Part shown: piece after piece, positions 16,122-24,991 of the stretch
How the letters are laid out: the number at the start of each line of letters is the position of its first letter
Numbering within the stretch: the first letter of the stretch is position 1
Source of the DNA: Solibacillus sp. FSL R7-0668
GTDB lineage: Bacteria; Bacillota; Bacilli; Bacillales_A; Planococcaceae
Assembly: GCF_038006205.1 (NCBI RefSeq)
Contig: NZ_JBBOUU010000001.1
Coordinates: 3,350,001-3,414,000, forward strand
Length of the DNA: 64,000 nucleotides
Reading direction: 5' to 3'
The notes under the pieces: generated by a model
What the model saw: the letters and a program-made list of their open reading frames with translations, nothing else
Database searches by the model: none
What the model was told of the DNA's origin: nothing
Translations under genes and position numbers: made by a program

Positions 16122-16448
16122 TTATTCGCTTAGTTGATCATCCTTTTTCGAGAACGCACTAATCGTCTCAGAAACCATACTTTGAATTGTAGTAGGCATA
16201 TGTTGAATGTCGCTTTGCATTAGCGCTTGTACATTGTTATTCACTGTGCCATAAAGTGATTGGGCCTGCTCTACTTTTGACTCAACTAATGCTGTTAGTT
16301 CATCTCGATTTTCGGCATAATAGGCAACTGTATCCTTTGCTTTCTTTGCTGTTTCTACAGTATGCTCACGCGTTTGCTTGTCTAACATGCTAATTGCTGC
16401 TCCAACAATTGCTCCAATCGCGATGAATGGTAGTAATTTACTTTTCAT
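16122..16448 (-). CDS. YtxH-like membrane-anchored protein
   Basis: This 108-aa protein has an N-terminal glycine-rich membrane segment (LLPFIAIGAIVGAAISML) followed by a long charged helix rich in K, E, Q and A. That is the arrangement of YtxH/gas-vesicle-like general stress proteins. It precedes the BrkB-family gene by 19 nt and is probably co-transcribed. No catalytic motif is present. The assignment rests on architecture. Confidence 0.6.
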   Translation of the reverse strand: MKSKLLPFIAIGAIVGAAISMLDKQTREHTVETAKKAKDTVAYYAENRDELTALVESKVEQAQSLYGTVNNNVQALMQSDIQHMPTTIQSMVSETISAFSKKDDQLSE

Positions 16449-16661
16449 TTAAAATCGCCCCTTTGTATTTATTTGTATATTCCCTAATACATTCTTTACA
16501 AAACGAATTATCTTTATTTTAGCGAATATTTCCCATTTTTGAAAGTGATGAACCTATAATCCATTACAACGCGGCATTCTTCTTAGCCGGAGCTTGTATA
16601 AAAATAGAGGACTTTTCGCACCCACCGCTCTGCTTACGACACAAAAATTTGCTGAAGCAAG

Positions 16662-16690
16662 TTGACAAGTTGCCCCGTGCATGAAATGAT
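16662..16690 (+). promoter_or_regulatory. yfkK promoter
   Basis: TTGACA (16662-16667), a perfect -35, is 17 nt from AATGAT (16685-16690), about 35 nt before the ATG at 16726. Confidence 0.5.
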
Positions 16691-16725
16691 GGTTTCGTAT
16701 ACTTAGAAAGGCAGGGCAACCAATT

Positions 16726-16947
16726 ATGGACTTAACTAATCCAACACAAGAAAATGTCGCTTATATGATCGAACAAATTAAAGACAAGCTTCGTATGGCA
16801 AATGGCGACGCAATGCAAGCGGAAGCATTCGACGAGAACAAATACGAGGATTTACAATATTTATACGAGATGGTCATGAAACGTGATTCATTTAGTCCAA
16901 GCGAAATGAATGCAATCGTTGCTGAACTAGGCTCATTACGAAAATAA
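16726..16947 (+). CDS. yfkK: UPF0435 (DUF1128) protein, YfkK-like
   Basis: This is a 73-aa acidic helical protein of the UPF0435/YfkK family, with the conserved pattern PTQENVAYMIEQIKDKL and an E-D-L-x-Y-L-Y-E-M-V-M-K-R motif. Its function is unknown. The AAGGCAGGG SD lies about 10 nt before the ATG. It has its own promoter and terminator. Its presence near BrkB-type and MFS genes follows the B. subtilis yfk region. Confidence 0.85.
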   Translation: MDLTNPTQENVAYMIEQIKDKLRMANGDAMQAEAFDENKYEDLQYLYEMVMKRDSFSPSEMNAIVAELGSLRK

Positions 16948-16952
16948 TCATC

Positions 16953-16986
16953 AAAAAAGCTCATCGAAAATTCGACGAGCTTTTTT
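16953..16986. terminator. Bidirectional terminator, yfkK/psuG
   Basis: AAAAAAGCTC-TCG pairs with CGA-GAGCTTTTTT. A and T runs on both sides let it serve yfkK and the convergent psuG. Confidence 0.8.
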
Positions 16987-17008
16987 ATTATTCCCCAGGA
17001 AATAGCAT

Positions 17009-17917
17009 TTATTTGTTTAATTCTACAGCAATCTTCGCGCCAACTCGTGCATTGTTTTTTACTAATGCGATATTGGCATCTAATGATTTGCCTTCTGTTA
17101 ACTCTTTTACCTTACCTAATAGGAACGGTGTTACATTTTTTCCTGCAATCCCTTTTTCTACAGCTTCTGCTAAAGCATTGTCGATAATGCCATTAATAAA
17201 GCTTGCTTCCATTGAATCTTCCACTGGAATTGGGTTGGCGATTAACGCGCCACCACGTAAGCCTAAATCCCATTTTGTACGTAAAATCGCCGCTGTTTCT
17301 TCTGGTGAATCAGCGCGGAAGTTTACATCGAAATCACTTTCGCGTGTATAGAATGCTGGTAATTTATCTGTGCCATAGCCGATTACCGGTACGCCCTTTG
17401 TTTCTAAATATTCTAATGTTAGTCCAATATCTAAAATTGATTTTGCTCCAGCACAGACAACTGCTACATTCGTCATTGCTAACTCTTCTAAGTCTGCAGA
17501 AATGTCCATTGTTGTTTCTGCACCACGGTGAACACCACCAATACCGCCTGTTACGAATAGCTCAATCCCTGCTAATTCCGCACAAATCATGGTTGCTGCT
17601 ACTGTTGTTGCACCGATTTTTTTTGTAGCAAGTAAGTAACCGATATCACGACGAGATGCTTTTGCCACACCCTGAGCATTACCGAACATTTCTAATTCTT
17701 CGTCAGATAAACCGATTTTAATTTGACCATCAATAATCGCAATTGTCGCTGGTACTGCACCGCCATCACGGATGATTTGTTCTACTTCACGCGCTGTTTT
17801 TACATTTTGTGGGTAAGGCATACCATGTGAGATAATTGTTGATTCTAATGCTACGATTGGTAAGCCTTTCTCTTTTGCTTCTAATACCTCTTGAGAATAT
17901 GATAAATGTTGGTTCAT
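17009..17917 (-). CDS. psuG: Pseudouridine-5'-phosphate glycosidase
   Basis: This is a 302-aa enzyme that splits pseudouridine 5'-phosphate into uracil and ribose 5-phosphate. The N-terminal signature [15 protein letters not shown] holds a catalytic Glu (Glu25). The conserved GVAKASRRD and [19 protein letters not shown] blocks contain the active-site lysines. The ATG overlaps the TGA of the upstream kinase gene (ATGA), with GGAGG 9 nt before it inside that gene. With psuK it forms a two-step pseudouridine salvage pathway. No pseudouridine importer is adjacent. Confidence 0.92.
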   Translation of the reverse strand: MNQHLSYSQEVLEAKEKGLPIVALESTIISHGMPYPQNVKTAREVEQIIRDGGAVPATIAIIDGQIKIGLSDEELEMFGNAQGVAKASRRDIGYLLATKKIGATTVAATMICAELAGIELFVTGGIGGVHRGAETTMDISADLEELAMTNVAVVCAGAKSILDIGLTLEYLETKGVPVIGYGTDKLPAFYTRESDFDVNFRADSPEETAAILRTKWDLGLRGGALIANPIPVEDSMEASFINGIIDNALAEAVEKGIAGKNVTPFLLGKVKELTEGKSLDANIALVKNNARVGAKIAVELNK

Positions 17918-19005
17918 TTTGAATTCCTCCAATTAGTTAAGTTTTCTTTTGTTAAATCCGTACGTACTGTTTTGTCAGATTGCAATGTTTTTGAGGCATT
18001 GATTAATCCAAGCTGAACGGATTCTTCTAGCGTTTCGTTGTTTAACATGCCATGTAGAAAGGCACTTACAAATGCATCTCCTGCACCAGTTACATCGACA
18101 ATTTCCTTCGTGACAATCGCTTTGTAATGCGTAATATTGCTTGCATGTCCTGCCATGACTCCTTGATCACCTAAGGTCAGCAGCACATACTCTACGCCTT
18201 TTTCGAGTAATTTTTGCACTGCCTGCTCATAGTGCTCAAATGTCTCTACCTCTTGCTGGAGATAGGTTGCTGCCTCATCACGATTGCAAATGAGGTAATT
18301 GACCCCTTGCAAATCTTGCGGCATACGTGACATTTTCGGCGAGGATACTGGAATAATTGCCAATGTGATATTACGTTGAGCGGCAAAATCCTTCACAAAT
18401 TGCACCGTTTCAAGCGGACAGTTCAAATCAATGATGATACAGCTTGCATTTTGCAATGTTGCTTCATATTGCTGAATTACACTTGGTGTTAGCTTGTCAT
18501 AAATCGACATATTAGCCATTGCAATCACTAGCTCGCCTGTGTGATCTAATATGGCCGTATAGGAGCCTGTAGATTCCTCTTTGATCTTTTGGGCTAAATC
18601 AAAATTAATATACGCATTGCTCGATTGCTCGATTAATAATCCGTCATGGTCTTCCCCTAATGTCGTTAAGAGCGACACAAAGTTTCCTAATCGCCCTAAA
18701 TTTTCTGCAATATTACGGGCAACTCCGCCAACACTTTCTGATACAGATGATGGATTAGATGTTCCTAACTGCGTAGTGCCTTCAATTGTAAATTTTCGGT
18801 CGACATTTGCACCACCAATTGTGATTAATTGATTTTTTTCGGGTAAAACATATGCACGACCGATTATTTCACCCCGTTTAATTAATGATGAAATCATATT
18901 TGCTAAAGCGGGCCTTGACATCCCTAACTGCTCTGCCATTTCCTGCTGTGATAAATACGGGTTTTTTTTGATTAGTTGGAATACTAATTTTTCTTTTTCA
19001 TTCAT
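17914..19005 (-). CDS. psuK: Pseudouridine kinase with N-terminal winged HTH (PfkB family)
   Basis: This is a 363-aa fusion. Residues 1-55 are a DNA-binding wHTH ([21 protein letters not shown]). Residues 60-360 are a PfkB sugar kinase with GGANVDRKF near the start and the anion-hole motif [13 protein letters not shown] near the end. It should phosphorylate pseudouridine for the downstream psuG product, as the 4-nt overlap implies. The ATG at 19005 follows GAGGTGAGG; a GTG at 19014 lies in the SD. The HTH suggests that the enzyme controls its own promoter, which carries two palindromes. Another nucleoside as substrate is possible but unlikely beside psuG. Confidence 0.85.
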   Translation of the reverse strand: MNEKEKLVFQLIKKNPYLSQQEMAEQLGMSRPALANMISSLIKRGEIIGRAYVLPEKNQLITIGGANVDRKFTIEGTTQLGTSNPSSVSESVGGVARNIAENLGRLGNFVSLLTTLGEDHDGLLIEQSSNAYINFDLAQKIKEESTGSYTAILDHTGELVIAMANMSIYDKLTPSVIQQYEATLQNASCIIIDLNCPLETVQFVKDFAAQRNITLAIIPVSSPKMSRMPQDLQGVNYLICNRDEAATYLQQEVETFEHYEQAVQKLLEKGVEYVLLTLGDQGVMAGHASNITHYKAIVTKEIVDVTGAGDAFVSAFLHGMLNNETLEESVQLGLINASKTLQSDKTVRTDLTKENLTNWRNSK

Positions 19006-19020
19006 TAGCCTCACCTCTCA

Positions 19021-19067
19021 AACAAACATTTGTTTATAATTATAAACTTTTGTTTTTAGAATGTCAA
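19021..19067 (-). promoter_or_regulatory. psuK consensus promoter with palindromic operators
   Basis: On the minus strand TTGACA (19067-19062), 17 nt and TATAAT (19044-19039) form a fully consensus sigma-A promoter. A perfect 14-bp palindrome TTTATAATTATAAA (19033-19046) covers the -10. A near-palindrome, AACAAA-CA-TTTGTT (19021-19034), lies at the start of the transcript. Both are good operator candidates for the psuK-encoded HTH. Confidence 0.7.
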
Positions 19068-19101
19068 AAAAATGACCAAAAAGTATATACCTTTTGGTCA
19101 T
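19066..19101 (-). terminator. motAB terminator
   Basis: ATGACCAAAAGG pairs with CTTTTTGGTCAT, followed by T7 on the minus strand. The T-run overlaps the -35 of the psuK promoter. Confidence 0.82.
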
Positions 19102-19109
19102 CTTCTTTC

Positions 19110-19880
19110 TTATTCAACGATTACTTCCCCTGATTCCGTTACACGTGGTTGTACGAGTACTTCAACTCGGCGGTTCTTTGCTCGACCTTCTTCTGTGTCG
19201 TTTGAAGCAATTGGATTATATTCGCCAAAGCCTTTTACACTGAAGTATTTTGAGTCTAATTCTTTATTTCCAGCGACAACCTCTTTCATGAAGTTAACGG
19301 CGCGCATTACAGATAAATCCCAGTTCGATTCGAATTCATTTGTATTGATCGGTACATTGTCTGTATGTCCAGTAATTACGATATTACGAGGTGGGTCGAA
19401 TACTAAAAGCTGTGATAATTCATCGGCAATTGTAGCATATTCCGCCTTTACATCTGCACGTCCCATATCGAATAATACACTATCACGAATCGTAATTAGT
19501 AAGCCCTCATCCGTCATTTTTGTTTCGAATTGCTGCTCCAATTCATTAATAGCAATAAACTCGTCCACACGATTTTGCGATTCTTTTAGACGCTCCTGAT
19601 CCTCCATATACTTTGAAACACCTGATTGAAGATCCGTCGTCGAACCATTTGGTGTTTGAATCACTGTTGGATTTTCCATTACACCTGTGCCACTTGTAAA
19701 AATTTCATTAAATACAGCAGACATTTGCTGTAATTTTGTCTGGTCAACCGTACTTGATGCAAACAGTACGATAAAAAGCGCTAATAGCAGCGTTAAAATA
19801 TCTGCATAGGGTACTAACCAGGATTCGTCGACATGTTCCTCATGCTTTTTATGTTTTTTATTCTTCTTTGCCAAGGCCAC
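19110..19880 (-). CDS. motB: Flagellar motor stator protein MotB
   Basis: This 256-aa stator subunit has a basic N-terminus and one membrane helix containing the proton-binding Asp27 (PYADILTLLLALFIVLFASS). A plug/linker region follows, then a C-terminal OmpA-like peptidoglycan-binding domain (VITGHTDNVPIN and AKNRRVEVLV). It anchors the stator to the wall. Its start overlaps the end of motA by 23 nt, so translation is coupled. MotS, the sodium version, is the alternative, but adjacency and length favour MotB; the coupling ion cannot be proven from sequence. Confidence 0.9.
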   Translation of the reverse strand: MALAKKNKKHKKHEEHVDESWLVPYADILTLLLALFIVLFASSTVDQTKLQQMSAVFNEIFTSGTGVMENPTVIQTPNGSTTDLQSGVSKYMEDQERLKESQNRVDEFIAINELEQQFETKMTDEGLLITIRDSVLFDMGRADVKAEYATIADELSQLLVFDPPRNIVITGHTDNVPINTNEFESNWDLSVMRAVNFMKEVVAGNKELDSKYFSVKGFGEYNPIASNDTEEGRAKNRRVEVLVQPRVTESGEVIVE

Positions 19881-20658
19881 CCGCCCCGCTTTCCGTAATT
19901 TGCTTACGTTCTTCCATTGTTAAGTACGAAGCTAATTTTTGTTCAATTACACGAGGTGCTTCTCCTTCAAGAACAGATAAAATCCCTTCAATCATCAAGT
20001 TCTTTTGTTTTACCTCAACAGCTGATTTACGCTTCAATTTATTAGCAAATGGGTGCCATAAAACATACCCTGTGAAAATACCTAGTAATGTTGCCACGAA
20101 CGCTGCTGAAATGGCATGTCCTAATTTATCAATATCCGTCATATCTGCAAGTGCTGCAATTAGACCTACTACCGCACCTAGCACCCCTAGTGTTGGAGCA
20201 TATGTACCTGCTTGGGTAAAAATCCCCGCGCCTGAAGTATGGCGGTCTTCCATCGCTTCAACCTCTTCTGTTAATACATCGCGAATATAATCCGCAGTTT
20301 GACCATCAATCGCTAATGTCAGACCGTTCTTTAAAAATGGATCTTCAACTTCTGCTGCCTTGCTTTCTAATGCAAGTAAGCCTTCACGACGAGCTAAATC
20401 TGCCCATTGAGAGAACATTTTAATTAAATCAATATCACTCGCTAATTTTGTTTCTGTAAATAAAATCTTGAAAAGCTTTGGAACTCTTTTTAATTCTTTC
20501 ATTGGGAATGCAATTGTTACTGCGGCAATTGTACCAAAAATGATGATTAAAATTGCAGCAGGGTTTGCTAATGCCGCCAACGGTACACCCTTTAAAACCA
20601 TCCCGGTCAAAAGTGCAACGAAAGCTAAGATTATCCCAACAACTGATGAAATATCCAT
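19858..20658 (-). CDS. motA: Flagellar motor stator protein MotA
   Basis: This 266-aa stator subunit has four membrane helices: two near residues 5-50 and two near 150-205 (TYAPTLGVLGAVVGLIAAL and AFVATLLGIFTGYVLWHPFAN). A large cytoplasmic loop between them carries the charged residues that contact FliG. The SD GGAGG lies about 10 nt before the ATG. It is co-transcribed with motB. A GACCGAAAT stretch upstream resembles a sigma-D -10 but lacks a good -35, so flagellar sigma control is only suggested. Confidence 0.92.
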   Translation of the reverse strand: MDISSVVGIILAFVALLTGMVLKGVPLAALANPAAILIIIFGTIAAVTIAFPMKELKRVPKLFKILFTETKLASDIDLIKMFSQWADLARREGLLALESKAAEVEDPFLKNGLTLAIDGQTADYIRDVLTEEVEAMEDRHTSGAGIFTQAGTYAPTLGVLGAVVGLIAALADMTDIDKLGHAISAAFVATLLGIFTGYVLWHPFANKLKRKSAVEVKQKNLMIEGILSVLEGEAPRVIEQKLASYLTMEERKQITESGAGGLGKEE

Positions 20659-20856
20659 TATGTACTACCTCCAAATTACTATGTCTTTTCTTATTTCGGT
20701 CTATTTAATTTTTTATTAACTTCCTATACACTAGTATAAAGGCAAAAAAATTATTTTTCGACGCATTATTGGATTTTTCTGTTCTTTTCAGTAATTTTGA
20801 TTATAATGTACCAAAACAAACCAATATTTTAAATTATTATCGGAGGAATGATTCAA

Positions 20857-22092
20857 ATGAACTCAATTTTTGAAAGAAATTTAGCAAATTATGCGGAATT
20901 AGCAGTAAAAATCGGTGTCAATATCCAACCTAATCAATATTTATACATCGCTGCTTCGATTGAGGTGGCACCATTTGTTCAAAAAATCACCAAAATTGCC
21001 TACGAGAATGGCGCAAAGCAAGTATTTGTCGACTACACAGATGATATTATTGCACGCACTCGCTATGAATTAGCCGACGAAGACAGCTTTGATTTCTTCC
21101 CCCCTTGGAAAGTTCAGGAGCGTGAATGGCTAGCAGAACAAGGGGCAGCATTTATGAGCATCGTTTCCCAAAGCCCTGATTTACTTGCAGGTATTGATGC
21201 TAAAAAAATCGCAACAGCTCAAAAAGCAGCAGGTGTAGCATTAAATAAATATCGACAATATGTACAAGCCGATAAAATCAGCTGGACAGTTATCGCGGCA
21301 CCTTCAGAACAATGGGCTAGCAAGGTATTTTCTGAATTACCGAAAGAAAAACAAGTAGATGCTCTATGGGATGCCATTTTCAAAGCAACTCGCTCCGACT
21401 TAGAAAACCCTGTAAAAGCATGGGCAGATCATAACGATAACTTGCACGAAAAAGTAGATTATTTAAACAATAAAAAATATGCAAAATTACATTATACTGC
21501 ACCAGGCACTGACCTAACAATCGAGCTTCCTAAAGGGCATTTATGGTGTGGAGCCGGCAGCGTCAACGAAAAAGGCGATGAATTCATGGCCAATATGCCG
21601 ACAGAGGAAGTGTTCACTGTCCCTCATAAAGACGGTGTAAACGGTTATGTATCAAGCACAAAGCCACTTAGCTACGGCGGTAATATTATCGATAATTTCA
21701 AAGTTACATTTGAGAATGGTCGCATCGTAAATGTTGAAGCAGAGCAAGGCGAAGAGGTTCTAAAAAACTTAGTCGCTACAGATGAAGGCTCACACTATTT
21801 AGGAGAAGTGGCATTAGTTCCATTCCAATCACCAATCTCACAATCGAATATTTTATTCTACAATACCCTATTCGATGAAAATGCATCTAACCACCTAGCG
21901 ATTGGTAGCGCCTATGCGTTCTGTTTAGAGGGCGGCAAAACGATGTCAAGCGAAGAATTATTAGCAAATGGCTTAAATCAAAGTATTACACATGTGGACT
22001 TTATGATTGGCTCTGACCAAATGAATATCGATGGTATTACGGAAGCAGGCACAGCTGAGCCCGTATTCCTCAATGGCAACTGGGCATTCTAA
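20857..22092 (+). CDS. M29-family metal-dependent aminopeptidase (AmpS/PepS type), copy 1
   Basis: This is a 411-aa cytoplasmic aminopeptidase of peptidase family M29. The metal-site blocks are NMPTEEVFTVPHKDGVNGYV, EVALVPFQSPIS, NTLFDENASNHLAIG and THVDFMIGSDQMNIDG. SD GGAGGA at 20842-20847 fits the ATG at 20857; the in-frame ATG at 20848 is too close to it. A second copy lies at 33787-35016 on the other strand, with the same block order and nearly the same length. It probably trims short peptides, including those brought in by Opp. Confidence 0.87.
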   Translation: MNSIFERNLANYAELAVKIGVNIQPNQYLYIAASIEVAPFVQKITKIAYENGAKQVFVDYTDDIIARTRYELADEDSFDFFPPWKVQEREWLAEQGAAFMSIVSQSPDLLAGIDAKKIATAQKAAGVALNKYRQYVQADKISWTVIAAPSEQWASKVFSELPKEKQVDALWDAIFKATRSDLENPVKAWADHNDNLHEKVDYLNNKKYAKLHYTAPGTDLTIELPKGHLWCGAGSVNEKGDEFMANMPTEEVFTVPHKDGVNGYVSSTKPLSYGGNIIDNFKVTFENGRIVNVEAEQGEEVLKNLVATDEGSHYLGEVALVPFQSPISQSNILFYNTLFDENASNHLAIGSAYAFCLEGGKTMSSEELLANGLNQSITHVDFMIGSDQMNIDGITEAGTAEPVFLNGNWAF

Positions 22093-22182
22093 TTAAAATC
22101 AAAATTTCAAGATGTCGCCATATTTACAATTTATTCTATGTTAAAACCATAAAATCCCCTACAATGTTCCAAATTGTTAGGT

Positions 22183-22210
22183 TATAATTGGATAATGATT
22201 CTTATTATAT
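22183..22210 (+). promoter_or_regulatory. -10 and Fur-like box upstream of the His-tailed peptide
   Basis: TATAAT lies at 22183-22188. TGATTCTTATTATAT (22196-22210) matches 10 of the 14 defined Fur-box positions and overlaps the expected transcription start. Confidence 0.3.
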
Positions 22211-22227
22211 TGCAGAGAGGAGTTTTT

Positions 22228-22431
22228 ATGATGTTTGATCACCGTCATCCATTTTTATCTGATTACTACACGTTAGTACTTGGATTCTCTATCGTTCTTC
22301 TTGTTTTTCTATTTATGTTCATTAAATATTTACGTATAGGATTACAAGCTCAAGAATCCGTTGTAGTAGATTCAAAGGCAGGTTCATTCGCTTCAAATGA
22401 AAAATCAAACGATGGACATCACCATCATTAA
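22228..22431 (+). CDS. Small single-TM protein with His-rich tail, unknown
   Basis: This is a 67-aa protein. An N-terminal His/Asp segment (MMFDHRHPF) is followed by one membrane helix (YYTLVLGFSIVLLVFLFMFIKYL) and a polar tail that ends in GHHHH. The SD AGAGGAG lies 5-8 nt before ATG 22228 or 22231. I recognise no family. The histidines at both ends suggest metal contact, and a Fur-like sequence sits in its promoter region, but neither point is proof. It has its own strong terminator. Confidence 0.6.
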   Translation: MMFDHRHPFLSDYYTLVLGFSIVLLVFLFMFIKYLRIGLQAQESVVVDSKAGSFASNEKSNDGHHHH

Positions 22432-22441
22432 AATTTTTTCG

Positions 22442-22479
22442 CAACCGTTCTTATTTTATAAGTACGGTTGTTTTTTTTT
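22442..22479 (+). terminator. Terminator of the His-tailed peptide gene
   Basis: CAACCGT-CTTAT pairs with ATAAG-ACGGTTG, followed by T9. Confidence 0.85.
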
Positions 22480-22599
22480 GCTTTTTTCGACATAAGTTTG
22501 CTTTATTTTTATTAAAATTCGCATTAATTGTGACAATTTGTTTGAATTATCTAAAATATATTTTAAAATAATAGGAAATCGAAAGGGGATTTAGAACTT

Positions 22600-23163
22600 A
22601 TGTCAGCTTTACAATCAATTCTAGAATATAACCAACAATTTGTTGAAGAAAAACAATATGAAGCGTATGCAACGACAAAATACCCTGATAAGAAAATCGT
22701 TATTTTATCGTGTATGGATACGCGTTTAGTTGAATTATTACCAAAAGCAATGAATTTACGTAACGGAGATGTGAAGGTTGTCAAAAGTGCTGGGGCCATT
22801 GTCAATCATCCATTCGGTGGGATTATGCGTAGCTTACTTGTTGCGGTATACGAATTAAAAGCAGACGAAGTATATATTATCGGCCACTATGATTGCGGAA
22901 TGAGTGCCGTAGATCCAGAAGTAATGGTTGGCCATATGTTAGAACGAGGGGTAAAGCAAGAAACAATTGATGTTTTAAACTATGCTGGTGTGAATTTAGA
23001 TGAATGGCTACGCGGCTTTGGTGATGTGAAAACTAGCGTCCTAAAAAGTGTAGATTTAGTAAGAAATCATCCACTAATGCCAGCTGGTGTACCAATACAC
23101 GGCTTAGTTATCGATCCAGCAACAGGCAAATTAGATTTAGTAACAGATGGCGATAAGGCTTAA
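22600..23163 (+). CDS. Beta-class carbonic anhydrase (YtiB-like)
   Basis: This is a 187-aa beta-carbonic anhydrase that interconverts CO2 and bicarbonate in the cytoplasm. The zinc ligands are Cys38 in SCMDTR, His96 and Cys99 in GHYDCG, with the catalytic Asp40-Arg42 pair in place. The sequence matches the short YtiB type of Bacillales. The SD AAAGGGG lies about 12 nt upstream of the ATG. It is monocistronic with a terminator at 23173-23207. Confidence 0.88.
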   Translation: MSALQSILEYNQQFVEEKQYEAYATTKYPDKKIVILSCMDTRLVELLPKAMNLRNGDVKVVKSAGAIVNHPFGGIMRSLLVAVYELKADEVYIIGHYDCGMSAVDPEVMVGHMLERGVKQETIDVLNYAGVNLDEWLRGFGDVKTSVLKSVDLVRNHPLMPAGVPIHGLVIDPATGKLDLVTDGDKA

Positions 23164-23172
23164 ATAAATAGG

Positions 23173-23207
23173 AACGCGGCTGAAGAAAGTATCAGCCGCG
23201 TTTTTTT
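23173..23207 (+). terminator. Carbonic anhydrase terminator
   Basis: AACGCGGCTGA pairs with TCAGCCGCGTT around a 9-nt loop, followed by T7. Confidence 0.88.
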
Positions 23208-23763
23208 AATTCATCTTTTTATAATCATCTTGTAAAAGGGCATACATATAATGATCAACCCACACACCATTAATGAATAGTAACTGTCTAAGTAATCCCT
23301 CGCGATTAAAGCCTGCTTTTTCTAACACCTTAACCGATGCTAAATTTTGCGGTGCTACATACGCTTCAATCCGATGAAGATTTAATGTCTTGAAACCAAA
23401 TGCCAACAATATACGAACCGCTTCAGTTGCAATTCCACGACCGATATAACGCTCATCCATTGAATAACCTATAAAGCAGCTAGAGTACGGTAAACGTTTG
23501 ATTGAATATAACGAAATATGTCCAATTAGTCGTTGGCTCTCATGATCAAAAATCCCAAATGAAAATTCCCGATTTGCTTGGAGAAGCTGAAGACTTTCTA
23601 AAATTTTTTTATATTGTGCCTCTTCTGTATAAAACTCGTCTCGATGCAACGGTTCATAAGTAGACCAAAAAAATTTATTGTCTGCTAACAGTTGAGCTAA
23701 TGCTCTTGCATCCGATGGCGTAAACGTACGTAACGAACAGTGTTGACCTGTAAGTTGTACCAT
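23206..23763 (-). CDS. GNAT acetyltransferase, RimJ/RimL-like
   Basis: This is a 185-aa GNAT-fold N-acetyltransferase. The acetyl-CoA loop is in DERYIGRGIATEAVRILLAFGF, and the end has the RimJ/RimL pattern NLHRIEAYVAPQNLASVKVLEKAGFNREG. Such enzymes acetylate protein N-termini or small amines; the substrate is unknown. I chose the ATG at 23763 because GAAGGAGGG lies 4 nt upstream. A GTG at 23805 would add 14 residues. It is convergent with the carbonic anhydrase gene and downstream of the PPK2 gene on the same strand. Confidence 0.8.
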   Translation of the reverse strand: MVQLTGQHCSLRTFTPSDARALAQLLADNKFFWSTYEPLHRDEFYTEEAQYKKILESLQLLQANREFSFGIFDHESQRLIGHISLYSIKRLPYSSCFIGYSMDERYIGRGIATEAVRILLAFGFKTLNLHRIEAYVAPQNLASVKVLEKAGFNREGLLRQLLFINGVWVDHYMYALLQDDYKKMN

Positions 23764-23845
23764 TGGACCCTCCTTCTTCTTTAAAAACTTAAATAGGCTT
23801 CTCACAATGATTCACCTTCAAGAGTGCATAAACTTTTCCCATAAA

Positions 23846-24703
23846 TTATTTTGATTTTTTCTTTCTTTTCTTTTTCACTTGAGCTGCCGCTACGACAACC
23901 TCTTCTGTAGTCGCTACTTCTTCAAGCTTTGCTGCCTCGATTTCCTCTAGCTGATGCGGTTGTAATACATTGGTAATGTGTAAACCCCGACGTGTCGCTT
24001 CTTTTTCGATTTGTGCAATTACTTCTTTTAATACTTGTACGCGCGCATACAACTTATTATTCCCCGGAATTAAACACCAGGGTGCATTTTCTTTATCTGT
24101 CTTCGCAAACATTTCATCCGCTGCCTCACTATATAAGCTGAATTTCTCACGGTTGCGCCAGTCTTCATCTGTTAGCTTCCAAGCTTTGTACGGATCTTGT
24201 GCACGTTCATTAAAGCGTTTTAATTGCTCGTCTTCATCAATATGGATCCAAAATTTAATCATGATGTAATCGCCATTCGTTAATTGTTTTTCGAATTCAT
24301 TGATTTCATCATAAGCACGGCTCCATTCAGCCTCTGTAGCAAAACCTTCGATTCGTTCTACCAAGACACGTCCATACCACGAACGGTCAAAAATCGCGAT
24401 TTGCCCATGCTGAGGAAGCTTTCTCCAAAAACGGTGCATATAATGATAGCGCTTTTCGTGAGGCTGTGGTGCAGAAATCGGTGTTACCAGTAGTCCACGT
24501 GGGTCCACACGTTCTGTTAATCGCTTTATAGCGCCACCTTTACCTGCTGCATCCATTCCTTCAAATGCAATAATTAATCCAATTTTGTTATTAAATAAAA
24601 ACTGCTGTGCATTGAGCATCTCATATTGCAGCATTTTAAGTTTCTTTTTGTACATTTTTTTGTCTAGTTCTAATGATAAATCTAAGTCTTTTAATTTCTT
24701 CAT
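23846..24703 (-). CDS. Polyphosphate kinase 2 family protein
   Basis: This is a 285-aa PPK2-family phosphotransferase that moves phosphate between polyphosphate and nucleotides. Walker A is GMDAAGKGG (about residues 49-57), Walker B is FDRSWYGR, and the lid arginine region is ERVDPRG. The C-terminus carries an acidic/alanine stretch and a lysine-rich tail (KKKRKKKSK). The SD AGGAGG is close to the ATG. Which nucleotide it phosphorylates (AMP, ADP or GDP) cannot be decided here. Confidence 0.85.
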   Translation of the reverse strand: MKKLKDLDLSLELDKKMYKKKLKMLQYEMLNAQQFLFNNKIGLIIAFEGMDAAGKGGAIKRLTERVDPRGLLVTPISAPQPHEKRYHYMHRFWRKLPQHGQIAIFDRSWYGRVLVERIEGFATEAEWSRAYDEINEFEKQLTNGDYIMIKFWIHIDEDEQLKRFNERAQDPYKAWKLTDEDWRNREKFSLYSEAADEMFAKTDKENAPWCLIPGNNKLYARVQVLKEVIAQIEKEATRRGLHITNVLQPHQLEEIEAAKLEEVATTEEVVVAAAQVKKKRKKKSK

Positions 24704-24991
24704 TTATTATAGCCTCCTAAACATCGTTACTTCCATTTTACTTGAAATTGCATCGAAATGGTAATTGATATTGTGATGAATTTAAGGTACTTTACAGCGC
24801 TCCACTTCAAATCATTTCTTGACTCGTTTCATTGAGAAATTTATTATCATATTTTCTCGTAAATTTACTACTTTGCTTCTATTTTCAACAAGTTATCTTT
24901 TAAAAATGAAAAATGAAAGATACGGCAAAAAAATACTATATAATCATTTCTTGTGTGAAAAACACATAATACCCGAAAGGCGGAGTGATAA

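Noticed and set aside
17203-17628. 141-codon plus-strand ORF within psuG
   Set aside because: Leu/His-rich shadow frame of psuG with no SD.
19072-19599. 175-codon plus-strand ORF within motB
   Set aside because: Ser/Thr-rich antisense shadow. Its start lies in the motAB terminator.
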